Of a stretch of 64,000 nucleotides of DNA, positions 45,112-55,717 are shown piece by piece. The DNA is from Peptoniphilus mikwangii (lineage in GTDB: Bacteria; Bacillota; Clostridia; Tissierellales; Peptoniphilaceae). Numbering within the stretch: the first letter of the stretch is position 1; each line of letters opens with the position of its first letter. Under the pieces are notes generated by a model. The model searched no databases. It was not told where the DNA came from and worked only from the letters and a program-made list of their open reading frames with translations. Both the position numbers and the translations under genes were made by a program. The stretch lies in the NCBI RefSeq assembly GCF_000468535.1, contig NZ_AUQY01000002.1:660888-724887 (forward strand). Direction: 5' to 3'.

Positions 45112-47961
45112 CTACTTAGGTTGTATTCTACCTGCTTGTTCCCATGCTGTCCAATGTCTTATCCAATGTTCTTTTCCATCCGATGTCCTTTCATATTCAT
45201 GTCCGTTACTTGCCTCTGCTACCGGATAGTATGCCCAATGATCTTTTGTCAAATCTGTGTATGTCAGCAATCCTACTGTATGATTATCTACATATTCCTT
45301 GTCTGCTGTTCTGTCTAACATTTTATTTACTATGCTTACTACTTCAGCTCTTGTTATAGCTTGTTCCGGTTTGAAACTTCCGTCTTCATAGCCTGTTATC
45401 CAGCCTTGACCCATTATTTTTTCTATGCTTTCTCTTGCCCAGTGACTGCTTACATCTGTAAAAGCTGCCACTTGTTTTTTATTGTCTACGAATCTTGATG
45501 CTACTGCCGCAAATTCAGCTCTTGTTACCGGATTATTCGGTTTGAAGCTTCCATCTTCGTAACCCTTTATTATTCCAAGCTTTGACAATTTTAAAATGTA
45601 TTCTGTATGCCATTGTCCCATCATTACATCTGTGTATGGTGAGCTTTCTGTTTTACCGAGGAAGATTTGATTTTCTAACAGTCTTGCGAATATTGCACTC
45701 ATTTCTGCCCTTGTAATTGTATTCTCAGGTCTGAATGTATTATCCGGATACCCTACTATATATGCAAAGTGATCTTTTTTATTCAGTCTCGGTATTGTGC
45801 CCGTTACTTTGTATACTGTTCTCTTTGTAGGTGTTTCGTTGTAAATGTTTTTAACAATGAAATTTCCTGTAGAATCTTTTTCATAAGATACTTTGTACCA
45901 GTTGTTTCCAAGCTTAACCTTACCGTCTTTTTCTCCGACTTCATGCACAGTATAAATATACTCTTTCCCTGCCGCATCTGTTTTTTCAAGATCTTTCCAA
46001 GTATGAGCAGTAGTTCCGTTTGGAAGTTCAACCGGAGCACCTTCAGACTTTCCATTCTTTAAAAGTTGTAATTTTATAGTAGGATGGTTTCCTGTTACAC
46101 CCTCCCATATTTTAGTTACACTAACACTCGCCTTTCCGACTATATGGTTTATGATATCATAGCCTTTAACTTCAGAAGTATAACCCGGAACAGGTTCTTC
46201 TTTTATGGTGTAGTTAATTTTGTTGCCCTGATCATCATATTCTTGCAATCCCTCAAAGCTGTATGTCCACTTGCCGTTTGCATCAGGCTTTACTTCCGGG
46301 TTTTGAATAGGATGCCCGTTTGCAGAAAGAATTACCGTAATCGATTGGGGACGTTTATTTGCCTCGTTGTTATTGTCATCCCAAGTCTTTTCGCCCTTTA
46401 TGTCTATTGTTTTTTGCTTATTTGTGATTACAAAGCTGTTTTCAACATTTTCCTCTTTCTTAATCGAACTTTCATAACCCGTCGGCGTAGGTTCTTCCGT
46501 CACCGTATATTTGATCTCGTCCCCCGTATTTTTATCATACTTTCTGAGATTTTCAAAGGTATATGTCCATCCCGGTGCTGTTAATTTTTGTTCTCCAACC
46601 TTTACTCCATTGGCATATAAAACAACTGTAACAGCAGATCCCTCAAAACCTATCCATTCTTTTTTTACTTTAACTTCAGTTTTTTCCGGCTCATTTTTAA
46701 TTATTTGCTCAGTGGCCTGATCAGCCGTAACCGTAACCGTATACTTCTTTTCATCCTTCACATAATGAGCAGGTGCTTCGGTCTCTTCAATCTCATATTC
46801 GCCCGGAATAAGCGGCATGCTGACCGCTTCTCCGTTCTTACCTGTAACCAGCTCGATGAACTTACCACTGGCTTTTCTCGTGATTTTAAATTTTGCGCCT
46901 TCCAGTTTGACCATGTCGTCATCCGCCGCAACTTTTGTGATTTTAATCCGGCTTAGAAGACCTTGAATTCCCCCTCCGCTTTGAGCATCTACAAATTGAC
47001 CATATGATGGATTAGGGTTTTCTTCATCACTTGTAAGCACTACCTTGTTTTGTAGTAAAAGGCCTTGTTTATAGGTTGTGCGATAGTGTATTATATATCC
47101 TTTTCCGTCAAGATCTCCAAAATTATACGTAAATGAACGTTTATCAGCGGAAAGATTAATCTGATTGCTTATGTTCTGCGGATTCTTCTCAACAAGATTT
47201 CCGTTTTCCCATACCAATTCATATAGCATAAATTGGTCATCCACATACTCTATGCCATCGGGACTTCCCGGATCTGCCACCTTCAATGTATCTTTGATAA
47301 CCGCATTCGTTAATTTTCCCTGTTTTGCATTCACTCTGATTCTCCATCGAACCCAACCTTCGCTTGTCAGAGTCTGTCCTGAAGTCTTATAAATAACTTC
47401 AGTTGCATAATTCGGTGGAATATACGGTTTTATCTTAATTTTTGCTGTAATTGAACCAACTACGATCTCATGTTCGACCGGTACTGTAATCGGATATTCG
47501 GTTTGATTCCATCTTGCAGTCAGGTGCATCTCTCCGGTAATGCCGGCCTTACCGTTGACAAAATCCGTAAAAGTCACTCTTATTTTGCCGCCGCCCGGCT
47601 GTTTTGGCGTAATTGTAACTTGGGCTACTACTTTTCCGCCTTCTTCTATATTAAAATTACAATAATGTGCCTCTGTTGGAAAGTTAAACTTTTCCGGCAA
47701 ATCCATTTCAAAATAGTCACCCTCATTCAATGATTTATCACCGTTTGTTGCCTTCCATTTATAATTCAACCTAAATATTTGATTGGCAATGTAACCATTC
47801 GGTTCTACAAAGCCATCCGCGTTTGTAACTGTAAATTCTGTAACTTCACCGTTTATCTTTGTACCTTCCGCCAGTACAACTTGTGTTGGCAAAAATCCCA
47901 AAAGTATTACAAAAACTAATAAAAATGAAATCAATTTTTTCAGGTTTTCGCTCTTTTTCAT
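45112..47961 (-). CDS. Cna_B/SpaA-repeat adhesin anchored by SLH repeats
   Basis: A 949-residue surface protein. Signal peptide (1-31), adhesin-type beta domains (about 35-330; collagen-binding/pilin-like, SLNEGDYFEMDLPEKFNFP and MHLTARWNQTEYP), a SpaA-type domain (about 335-420), three Cna_B-type domains (about 425-515, 516-605 and 608-710; TVTEEPTPTGYES and TIKEEPVPGYTSE with E-P/Y-T patterns of isopeptide-forming folds), then three SLH repeats (about 727-930). It has no LPXTG sorting motif: the SLH domain replaces sortase anchoring. The coding sequence is visibly richer in G/C from about 46.3 to 47.8 kb. Probably a host-binding adhesin. Confidence 0.93.
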   Translation of the reverse strand: MKKSENLKKLISFLLVFVILLGFLPTQVVLAEGTKINGEVTEFTVTNADGFVEPNGYIANQIFRLNYKWKATNGDKSLNEGDYFEMDLPEKFNFPTEAHYCNFNIEEGGKVVAQVTITPKQPGGGKIRVTFTDFVNGKAGITGEMHLTARWNQTEYPITVPVEHEIVVGSITAKIKIKPYIPPNYATEVIYKTSGQTLTSEGWVRWRIRVNAKQGKLTNAVIKDTLKVADPGSPDGIEYVDDQFMLYELVWENGNLVEKNPQNISNQINLSADKRSFTYNFGDLDGKGYIIHYRTTYKQGLLLQNKVVLTSDEENPNPSYGQFVDAQSGGGIQGLLSRIKITKVAADDDMVKLEGAKFKITRKASGKFIELVTGKNGEAVSMPLIPGEYEIEETEAPAHYVKDEKKYTVTVTADQATEQIIKNEPEKTEVKVKKEWIGFEGSAVTVVLYANGVKVGEQKLTAPGWTYTFENLRKYDKNTGDEIKYTVTEEPTPTGYESSIKKEENVENSFVITNKQKTIDIKGEKTWDDNNNEANKRPQSITVILSANGHPIQNPEVKPDANGKWTYSFEGLQEYDDQGNKINYTIKEEPVPGYTSEVKGYDIINHIVGKASVSVTKIWEGVTGNHPTIKLQLLKNGKSEGAPVELPNGTTAHTWKDLEKTDAAGKEYIYTVHEVGEKDGKVKLGNNWYKVSYEKDSTGNFIVKNIYNETPTKRTVYKVTGTIPRLNKKDHFAYIVGYPDNTFRPENTITRAEMSAIFARLLENQIFLGKTESSPYTDVMMGQWHTEYILKLSKLGIIKGYEDGSFKPNNPVTRAEFAAVASRFVDNKKQVAAFTDVSSHWARESIEKIMGQGWITGYEDGSFKPEQAITRAEVVSIVNKMLDRTADKEYVDNHTVGLLTYTDLTKDHWAYYPVAEASNGHEYERTSDGKEHWIRHWTAWEQAGRIQPK

Positions 47962-48011
47962 TTGTTCTCCAACTCCTTCTCCATTATTACTTCAACTTTT
48001 GGACATAATTT

Positions 48012-48053
48012 TAGACTTTAACTTACAGGCAAAAACCTCTAAATTAAAGTCTA
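48012..48053 (-). promoter_or_regulatory. Inverted repeat in the adhesin leader
   Basis: TAGACTTTAA and TTAAAGTCTA (10-bp arms, 22 bases between) lie in the leader between the promoter at 48116 and the start at 47961. The same AAAGTCT core recurs near 48079 and 48139 as direct repeats, suggesting a regulator site. I see no gene in 47962-48142. Confidence 0.4.
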
Positions 48054-48115
48054 GCCTAACATCTACCAAAAGTCTTTGAATTCATAGTAAATTATACCGG
48101 AATTCAATTTTTCTC

Positions 48116-48142
48116 ATTATAGCATAAAACTATACTAAAAGT

Positions 48143-48145
<3 letters not shown>
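48116..48145 (-). promoter_or_regulatory. Promoter of the SLH adhesin gene
   Basis: On the minus strand TAGACT, 18-base spacer, TATAAT preceded by TGC (extended -10). A second TATAAT lies about 25 bases further downstream. It overlaps the last bases of the sixA-like gene. Confidence 0.6.
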
Positions 48146-49845
<1,700 letters not shown>

Positions 49846-49849
49846 TTAT

Positions 49850-50599
49850 TTAAGCATTATAATTAACAAGTTTTGAAAAATCTTCACTCTTCAAACTTGC
49901 TCCACCTACTAAAGCACCATCTATATCTTCATTTAGCATAAGTTCTTTTATATTAGCCGGTTTAACGGAACCGCCATATAAAATTCTCACTTCTTCTGAC
50001 AATTTTTCAGAAAACATATTTTTAAAAGTATCTCTTATAAATTTACACATTGACTGAGCATCTTCGGATTTACATGTATTTCCCGTCCCAATTGCCCATA
50101 CCGGCTCATAAGCTATTGTTATTTTTTCAATATGTTCACTAATTCCTTCAAGAGATTTTTCAACCTGCTCTCTTACTACTTCTTCATGTATGTTTTCTTC
50201 TCTTTGAGCTTGATTTTCTCCTACACAAAGAATAACATCAAGTCCTTCAGATAGTGCTCTTTTGATTTTCGCATTTACTATTTTATTTGTTTCTCCGAAA
50301 TAACTTCTTCTTTCGGAATGCCCTAAAATGACATGGCTTACATCGAGATCTTTAAGCATATTTGTAGAAACTTCTCCTGTGTATGCTCCGTCATCATATT
50401 CACTTACTGTTTGTGCTCCAAGTTTTATCTTTGAATTTTTCAGAACATCGCTTGCCGCACAAATTGAAGTAAACGGCGGACAAATAAGCGCATCGATATC
50501 ATCATCTAATTTTATCTTTACAAGTTCTTCAAGCATTTTAACAGTATCAGTTCTATTTAAATTCATCTTCCAGTTTCCTGCTATAAATGTCTTTCTCAA
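49850..50599 (-). CDS. tpiA: Triosephosphate isomerase
   Basis: A 249-residue TIM barrel. GNWKMN (Lys13), GHSERRSYF (His), AYEPVWAIGTG (Glu) and GGSVKPAN are the active-site blocks. Start is TTG, with GGAGGA 6 bases before it. It lies 2 bases after pgk. Confidence 0.98.
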   Translation of the reverse strand: MRKTFIAGNWKMNLNRTDTVKMLEELVKIKLDDDIDALICPPFTSICAASDVLKNSKIKLGAQTVSEYDDGAYTGEVSTNMLKDLDVSHVILGHSERRSYFGETNKIVNAKIKRALSEGLDVILCVGENQAQREENIHEEVVREQVEKSLEGISEHIEKITIAYEPVWAIGTGNTCKSEDAQSMCKFIRDTFKNMFSEKLSEEVRILYGGSVKPANIKELMLNEDIDGALVGGASLKSEDFSKLVNYNA

Positions 50600-50601
50600 A
50601 A

Positions 50602-51789
50602 TTACTCCTCCTCTATTGCATCAATACCCGGCAAATTTTTACCCTCCAGCATTTCAAGACTTGCTCCTCCACCTGTTGAAATATGCGAAATTCTATCTTC
50701 AACTCCGGATTTTTCTATTGCAGAGGCAGAATCTCCTCCTCCAATTATTGTAATTGCTCCGTCAAGTTCTGCTAATGCCTTTGCTATGGCAAATGTTCCT
50801 TTTGCAAAATCATCTATCTCAAATACCCCTGCAGGACCATTCCAAACTACTGTCTTGGCATCTTTTAATTCTTCCACAATCAGTTTTATCGACTTAGGAC
50901 CTATATCTACGCCCATCAAATCTTTCGGCATCAAATTATAATCTGCTGCCTTGCTTACAACACCTTCTTTTATTTCAGGTACAACTATTGAATCAATCGG
51001 TAAAATTAATTTAACTTTTTTAATTTTAGCTTTTTTTATTAAAGCTGATGCAAGTTCAAGTTTATCGTTTTCAACTAGTGACTTTCCCGTTTCATATCCT
51101 TGTGCTTTTAAAAAAGTATATGCCATAGCTCCCACAATTACTATTTTGTCAACCTTATCAAGTAGATTTTCTATAACGCCTATTTTATCAGATACTTTCG
51201 CACCACCGATTATTGCTATAAAAGGTCTTTGAGGATTCTTTAAAGTTCCGCTTATATACTTAACTTCTTTTTCCACCAGTAAACCTAATGCTGATGGTAG
51301 ATATTTTGAGACGCCTACATTTGAAGCATGAGCCCTATGGCTTGTCCCAAATGCATCATTTACATAAATATCTGCAAGTGATGCAAGTTTTCTTGCAAAT
51401 TCATCATCATTTTTTTCTTCTCCCGCCACAAATCTTGTATTTTCAAGAAGTGCAACTTCTCCTGCTTTTAATTCCTTAATCTCTGAAATAACACTATCAG
51501 AAACAACTTCTTCTGATGCAATGAATTTAACTTTTCTACCTAAAATCTCCTCTAATCTGTTTGCCACCGGAAGTAGTGAAAATTCCTCAGCATACTTACC
51601 CTTAGGCCTTCCAAGGTGACTTAATAATATTACACTTCCTCCATTTCCAATAATATATTCTATTGTCGGAATGCTCTTTACAATTCTATCATCATTAGTA
51701 ATTATATTATTCTTTAGCGGTACATTAAAATCCGCTCTTACAAGTACTTTTTTATCTCTAAAATCAAAACTTTTTAAAGTTTTTTTCAT
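50602..51789 (-). CDS. pgk: Phosphoglycerate kinase
   Basis: A 395-residue kinase. VLVRADFNVPLKN, LLSHLGRPKG, VNDAFGTSHRAHAS, IIGGAKVSDKI and TIIGGGDSASAIEKSG are the expected two-domain blocks. It makes ATP from 1,3-bisphosphoglycerate. Ribosome binding site GGAGGT. A small hairpin (51811-51832) separates it from gap. Confidence 0.98.
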   Translation of the reverse strand: MKKTLKSFDFRDKKVLVRADFNVPLKNNIITNDDRIVKSIPTIEYIIGNGGSVILLSHLGRPKGKYAEEFSLLPVANRLEEILGRKVKFIASEEVVSDSVISEIKELKAGEVALLENTRFVAGEEKNDDEFARKLASLADIYVNDAFGTSHRAHASNVGVSKYLPSALGLLVEKEVKYISGTLKNPQRPFIAIIGGAKVSDKIGVIENLLDKVDKIVIVGAMAYTFLKAQGYETGKSLVENDKLELASALIKKAKIKKVKLILPIDSIVVPEIKEGVVSKAADYNLMPKDLMGVDIGPKSIKLIVEELKDAKTVVWNGPAGVFEIDDFAKGTFAIAKALAELDGAITIIGGGDSASAIEKSGVEDRISHISTGGGASLEMLEGKNLPGIDAIEEE

Positions 51790-51810
51790 ACTTACCTCCT
51801 ATAAGAAGAA

Positions 51811-51832
51811 GCGAAAACCCAAAGGCTCTCGC
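51811..51832 (-). promoter_or_regulatory. Hairpin between gap and pgk
   Basis: GCGAAAACC and GGCTCTCGC pair (with G-U) around a 4-base loop, followed on the minus strand by TTCTTCTTATAGG, only a weak U-rich tail. It may be a partial terminator or an RNA-processing/stability element adjusting pgk level relative to gap. Confidence 0.45.
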
Positions 51833-51846
51833 TCTGCTTTATATTA

Positions 51847-52863
51847 TTATAACAGTCCTGCAACTTTTGCTGTTAAATCAACAACTCTTTGAGAGTAACC
51901 CCATTCATTATCATACCATGATATACATTTTACAAGTCTGTCTTTCACAAGTGTAAGCTTAGCGTCAAAAATCGAAGAGTGCGGATTTTGAACTATGTCA
52001 CTTGAAACTAAATCTTCTTCAGAATATTCCAATACACCCTTTAATTCATTTTCTGTCGCTTTTTTTATAGCTGCATTTATTTCTTCTGCAGTAGCTGCCT
52101 TTGAAATTTCAAAAGTAACATCTACTATTGAACCTGTAGGTACCGGAACTCTAACTGCCATCCCTGTCAATATACCTTCTACTTCAGGAATTACTTTAGC
52201 AACTGCTTGTGCCGCTCCTGTTGTAGTAGGAACCATATTTTCCGCTCCCATTCTTGCACGTCTCATATCTTTATGAATTGCATCATGAATTTTTTGGTCA
52301 TTAGTATAAGCATGAATTGTAGTCATAAGACCTCTTTCAATACCAAAATTTTCAAGAATTACTTTTGTTACCGGTGCCAAACAGTTAGTTGTACATGATG
52401 CATTTGAAATTATGTTATGAACCGCACTATCATACTTATTGTCATTTACTCCCATTACAATTGTAATATCTTCTCCCTTAGCCGGTGCAGTTATTATTAC
52501 TTTTTTAGCTCCTGCCGCTATATGACCTTCAGCTTTTTCTCTTTGAGTGAAGGCCCCTGTTGATTCTATTACAATATCTACCCCAAGTTCTCCCCAGTTC
52601 ATTTCCGCAGGAGCTTTCCCGTCAAGAACTGTAATCTTCTTTCCGTTAATTGTAAATCCGTCTTCAACTACCTTTACTTCGCCCGGATATCTTCTGTAAA
52701 TTGAATCATATTCAAAAAGATGAGCATGCTCTTTAATTCTCTCAGTAGCTTTTAAATCTGCAATATAACAAATCTCATATCCTGTATTTTCTCTCAAAGA
52801 CCATCCTCTCAATACGTCTCTACCAATTCTTCCAAAACCCATAATAGCAACTTTAACTGACAT
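51847..52863 (-). CDS. gap: Glyceraldehyde-3-phosphate dehydrogenase
   Basis: A 338-residue GAPDH. NAD-binding GFGRIGRDVLR, catalytic SNASCTTNC (Cys near 155) and the C-terminal WYDNEWGYSQRVVD. It oxidises glyceraldehyde 3-phosphate to 1,3-bisphosphoglycerate with NAD+. It overlaps the cggR 3' end by 11 bases. Ribosome binding site GGAGGT. Confidence 0.98.
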   Translation of the reverse strand: MSVKVAIMGFGRIGRDVLRGWSLRENTGYEICYIADLKATERIKEHAHLFEYDSIYRRYPGEVKVVEDGFTINGKKITVLDGKAPAEMNWGELGVDIVIESTGAFTQREKAEGHIAAGAKKVIITAPAKGEDITIVMGVNDNKYDSAVHNIISNASCTTNCLAPVTKVILENFGIERGLMTTIHAYTNDQKIHDAIHKDMRRARMGAENMVPTTTGAAQAVAKVIPEVEGILTGMAVRVPVPTGSIVDVTFEISKAATAEEINAAIKKATENELKGVLEYSEEDLVSSDIVQNPHSSIFDAKLTLVKDRLVKCISWYDNEWGYSQRVVDLTAKVAGLL

Positions 52864-53884
52864 AATTACCTCCTAATATTTTTATAATACTGTGTGCTAA
52901 ACTTTCATCTATAACTAAGACCATATCCGGTCTAAGCATCGAAATACTTATTATTGCCCTTGCCTTTTCTTCTCCACCTGCAACGCCTAAAATTTTAGGT
53001 ATGCTCAAAAATTTTTCAAGACTTATGCCGACACTTTCTTGTGAATAAACCCTCTGTCCTTCTATGTTAAAATAATTTCCAAACGCTTCAGATACAGCTC
53101 CAAGATTTAAAACCTCCGTTTTTTTCTCCTCGCTCATTCCTCTTCTCTTTAACATAACATCTGCTCTGCCTATACCGAATACAAGCATATTCAAATTTTT
53201 CAAAAGTTCATATGCTTCCCGCATTTCATCATCGCTTAAAAAAATTTTCATAGCCTCTTTTGATACGGTTTCCGGTATCGGCAATAATTGTAATTTTGCG
53301 TTCAGTTTATTTGCAATTCTTGATGCAATTGTATTTGCCTGAAACCTTGCTTGATTTCCCACAGAACCTCTTGCCGGAAGTATTGTAACATTATATGGTT
53401 GTTCTCTTGATGTTATTTCATCCGCAACATTTGAAATTGTCTCCCCTCCGGTAACTCCTACTAAATCTCCTTCAGTCATCATATTCTCAAATATGATTGC
53501 AGCTTGGATGCCAAGATTCTTCACAGTTTCTGTATGCTCAAAACCGCTTTCCACAACTATGACACTTTTTACATTAAGCATACTTTCAACCTGAGTCGCA
53601 AGTGATCTTAAGTTATTAAGTTCTCTATAATCCATTTCAAATTTTGAAAGCAGTTTTGTTCCATTAGGCTCTATTTCAATCCCCGATGAATTTACAAAAA
53701 TAAGCCCTTGACTTTTCAACTTGTCAATTTCATCTCTGACTACTCTCTCTGACAAATTCATATTTTGTGCAATAGTTCTTCTGCCCACTTTGCCATTTCT
53801 ACTTATATAGCTCAAAATTTCATATCTCGTTATAAATAAATCATGAACTTCAGGTAAAAATTGTGTCAATAATTTCAAATCCAT
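52853..53884 (-). CDS. cggR: Central glycolytic genes regulator CggR (SorC family)
   Basis: About 343 residues. N-terminal winged HTH (about 20-75; GRRTIAQNMNLSERVVRDEIDKLKSQG) and C-terminal sugar-phosphate-binding SorC domain (GVTGGETISNVADE, LPARGSVGNQARFQANTIA, GIGRADVMLKR). In Bacillus CggR represses gapA-pgk-tpiA-pgm-eno and is released by fructose-1,6-bisphosphate. The start is taken at ATG 53884 because the promoter TATACT at 53931 puts transcription near 53924, ruling out the GTG at 53926. The ribosome binding site GGTGA is weak. Confidence 0.93.
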   Translation of the reverse strand: MDLKLLTQFLPEVHDLFITRYEILSYISRNGKVGRRTIAQNMNLSERVVRDEIDKLKSQGLIFVNSSGIEIEPNGTKLLSKFEMDYRELNNLRSLATQVESMLNVKSVIVVESGFEHTETVKNLGIQAAIIFENMMTEGDLVGVTGGETISNVADEITSREQPYNVTILPARGSVGNQARFQANTIASRIANKLNAKLQLLPIPETVSKEAMKIFLSDDEMREAYELLKNLNMLVFGIGRADVMLKRRGMSEEKKTEVLNLGAVSEAFGNYFNIEGQRVYSQESVGISLEKFLSIPKILGVAGGEEKARAIISISMLRPDMVLVIDESLAHSIIKILGGNYVS

Positions 53885-53899
53885 ACTATCACCATTTTT

Positions 53900-53925
53900 G
53901 TCCCATATATTAGTTTTTGCTCCCA
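53900..53925 (-). promoter_or_regulatory. Probable CggR operator, two repeats 20 bp apart
   Basis: TGGGAG (53920-53925) and TGGGAC (53900-53905), each followed by CAAAAA or AAAAA, are direct repeats exactly 20 bases apart just downstream of the transcription start. The Bacillus CggR operator is two GGGAC-type half-operators with the same 20-base periodicity. Confidence 0.65.
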
Positions 53926-53930
53926 CTTAA

Positions 53931-53958
53931 AGTATATCACAATTGATATGCTTGTCAA
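53931..53958 (-). promoter_or_regulatory. Promoter of the cggR-gap operon
   Basis: On the minus strand TTGACA, 16-base spacer, TATACT with TGA before it (extended -10). A consensus -35 and strong -10, followed by the repeats at 53900-53925. Confidence 0.8.
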
Positions 53959-54065
53959 TAAATATACTCTTAAGTTAAATTTTTTTCCAAGTCCCGATAA
54001 GCTTCTGACTGTTTACTTAATAAATCTAATTTTAATAATATTGAAGAAAATATTCTTATGAGATG

Positions 54066-54112
54066 GTCATAAAAACCCCTTTCATTAGGTTTTTATCTAA
54101 CAAAAGGGGTAT
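54066..54112 (-). terminator. Terminator of gltX
   Basis: ACCCCTTT and AAAGGGGT form the outer stem, with inner TTAG/CTAA pairing around an A-rich loop, followed on the minus strand by TTTTTATGACC. It lies just after the gltX stop. The remaining 53959-54065 shows no gene. Confidence 0.7.
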
Positions 54113-54117
54113 TATAA

Positions 54118-55608
54118 TTACTCTGTTATATTTTTTGTATAATTCTTTGCTTTTTCAAGTCTACTTAATAATTCGTTCTTACCAAGTAAGTAAATTATGT
54201 TTTTCAATTCAGGTCCATGAACATTTCCTGATATTGCCGCTCTGACAGGCATAAATAATTGCTTACCTTTTATTCCGGTAGCTTTTTGAATTTTCTTCAT
54301 AACTGTATTTGCAAATTCAAGATCTACTTCTTCAACTGTATCAAGCTGTTCTTTAAATGCTTCAATTAATTGTGGAACCTGTTCTCCCGAAAGTTCTTCT
54401 TTTGCATCATCTTCTGTTATGTCTAAATCTCCGAATAAGAACTTAACTTTTTCAGGAACTTCACAGAGAACACTGAGGCTTTCTTTTACCGTTTCAATCA
54501 AAAGGACATACCAATCCCATTTTTTGTTTATTTCTTCTTCCGTCATCAAATTTGCCTCAACCATGTATGCAGCAGAAAGCTTTGCTATTTCTTCTGTGGA
54601 ATATTCTTTGATATAGTGTGCATTTACCCAGTTCAATTTTTCTTTATCAAATATTCCTCCGCTCTTTCCAACTCTATCAAATGTAAACTTTTCTATCATC
54701 TGCTCAAGCGTCATAATTTCTTCGCCGTCTTCAGGACTCCATCCTACAAGTGCAAGATAATTGTCAAGTCCTTCAGGAAGATATCCTCTTTGTCTAAAGT
54801 CCTCTACCGAAACATCTCCCTGTCTTTTAGAAAGTTTTTTTCTATCTTTATTTAAAACTGTAGGTAAGTGAACAAACTGTGGAGCTTTCCAGCCAAGCGC
54901 TTCATATAGAAATACATGCTTAGGAGTTGAAGGAAGCCATTCTTCCCCTCTTACTACATGGGTAATTCCCATTAAATGGTCATCAACTACTACAGCCATA
55001 TGATAAGTAGGAAATCCGTCAGATTTCATTAAGACCTGATCGTCAATCTCATCTGTATTTATTGTAACTTTACCTCTTACAGCATCTTCAAATGTAATAT
55101 TTGTATTTCTTGGAAGTTTTAATCTTACTACATAGTCTTCACCGTTTGCAATTCTCTTCTTAGCTTCGTCTAAAGAACCTCCTCGACAAAAACCGTCATA
55201 TTTAGGAACTTGTCCCTTAATTCTCTGTTCTTCTCTTACGTGGTCAAGCCTTTCCTTTGTACAAAAACAATAATATGCCATATCTTTTTCTATAAGTTCA
55301 TCAACATATTTTTTATATATATCAAGTCTCTTTGATTGAATGTATGGACCATATTCTCCCTTTTCGACAACCTCACCATTTTCAAAAAATACACCTTCAT
55401 CATAATCTATTCCCGCCCATTTAAGTGCATTAACAAGGTTTTCTATTGCTCCGTCAACAAATCTTGTTCTATCGGTGTCTTCAATTCTAAGTATAAATTT
55501 ACCGTTATTTTTTCTTGCATATAGATAATTATATAGAGCTGTTCTAAGTCCTCCTATATGTAAAAAACCGGTCGGACTTGGTGCAAATCTAACTCTTACT
55601 TCTTCCAT
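54118..55608 (-). CDS. gltX: Glutamyl-tRNA synthetase
   Basis: A 496-residue class I synthetase. HIGH-type HIGGLRTALYNYL near residue 17, the KLSKRQGD loop, RLDHVRE and the C-terminal helical anticodon domain. In organisms with GatCAB it may also charge tRNA-Gln. Ribosome binding site AGGAGGAAG. Monocistronic, between the cggR operon and the DUF1858-like cassette. Confidence 0.96.
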   Translation of the reverse strand: MEEVRVRFAPSPTGFLHIGGLRTALYNYLYARKNNGKFILRIEDTDRTRFVDGAIENLVNALKWAGIDYDEGVFFENGEVVEKGEYGPYIQSKRLDIYKKYVDELIEKDMAYYCFCTKERLDHVREEQRIKGQVPKYDGFCRGGSLDEAKKRIANGEDYVVRLKLPRNTNITFEDAVRGKVTINTDEIDDQVLMKSDGFPTYHMAVVVDDHLMGITHVVRGEEWLPSTPKHVFLYEALGWKAPQFVHLPTVLNKDRKKLSKRQGDVSVEDFRQRGYLPEGLDNYLALVGWSPEDGEEIMTLEQMIEKFTFDRVGKSGGIFDKEKLNWVNAHYIKEYSTEEIAKLSAAYMVEANLMTEEEINKKWDWYVLLIETVKESLSVLCEVPEKVKFLFGDLDITEDDAKEELSGEQVPQLIEAFKEQLDTVEEVDLEFANTVMKKIQKATGIKGKQLFMPVRAAISGNVHGPELKNIIYLLGKNELLSRLEKAKNYTKNITE

Positions 55609-55685
55609 TTCTTCCTCCTGATATAACTACTTTTAATTTTAAGTATAATTAATTATATTATAGTAAATATTTATATAAATGTAAA

Positions 55686-55716
55686 TTAAAAGAGCATGAC
55701 ATTAGCCATACTCTTA
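55686..55716 (-). terminator. Terminator of the three-gene cassette
   Basis: AAGAG.ATG and CATGCTCTT pair with one G-U around a short loop, followed on the minus strand by TTTAATTTAC. It follows the 55718 stop directly. Confidence 0.6.
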
Positions 55717-55717
55717 A

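Noticed and set aside
45769-46956. Several plus-strand frames (97-166 codons) opposite the SLH adhesin
   Set aside because: They are shadows of the repeats in the adhesin gene, with cysteine-rich improbable translations and no ribosome binding sites.
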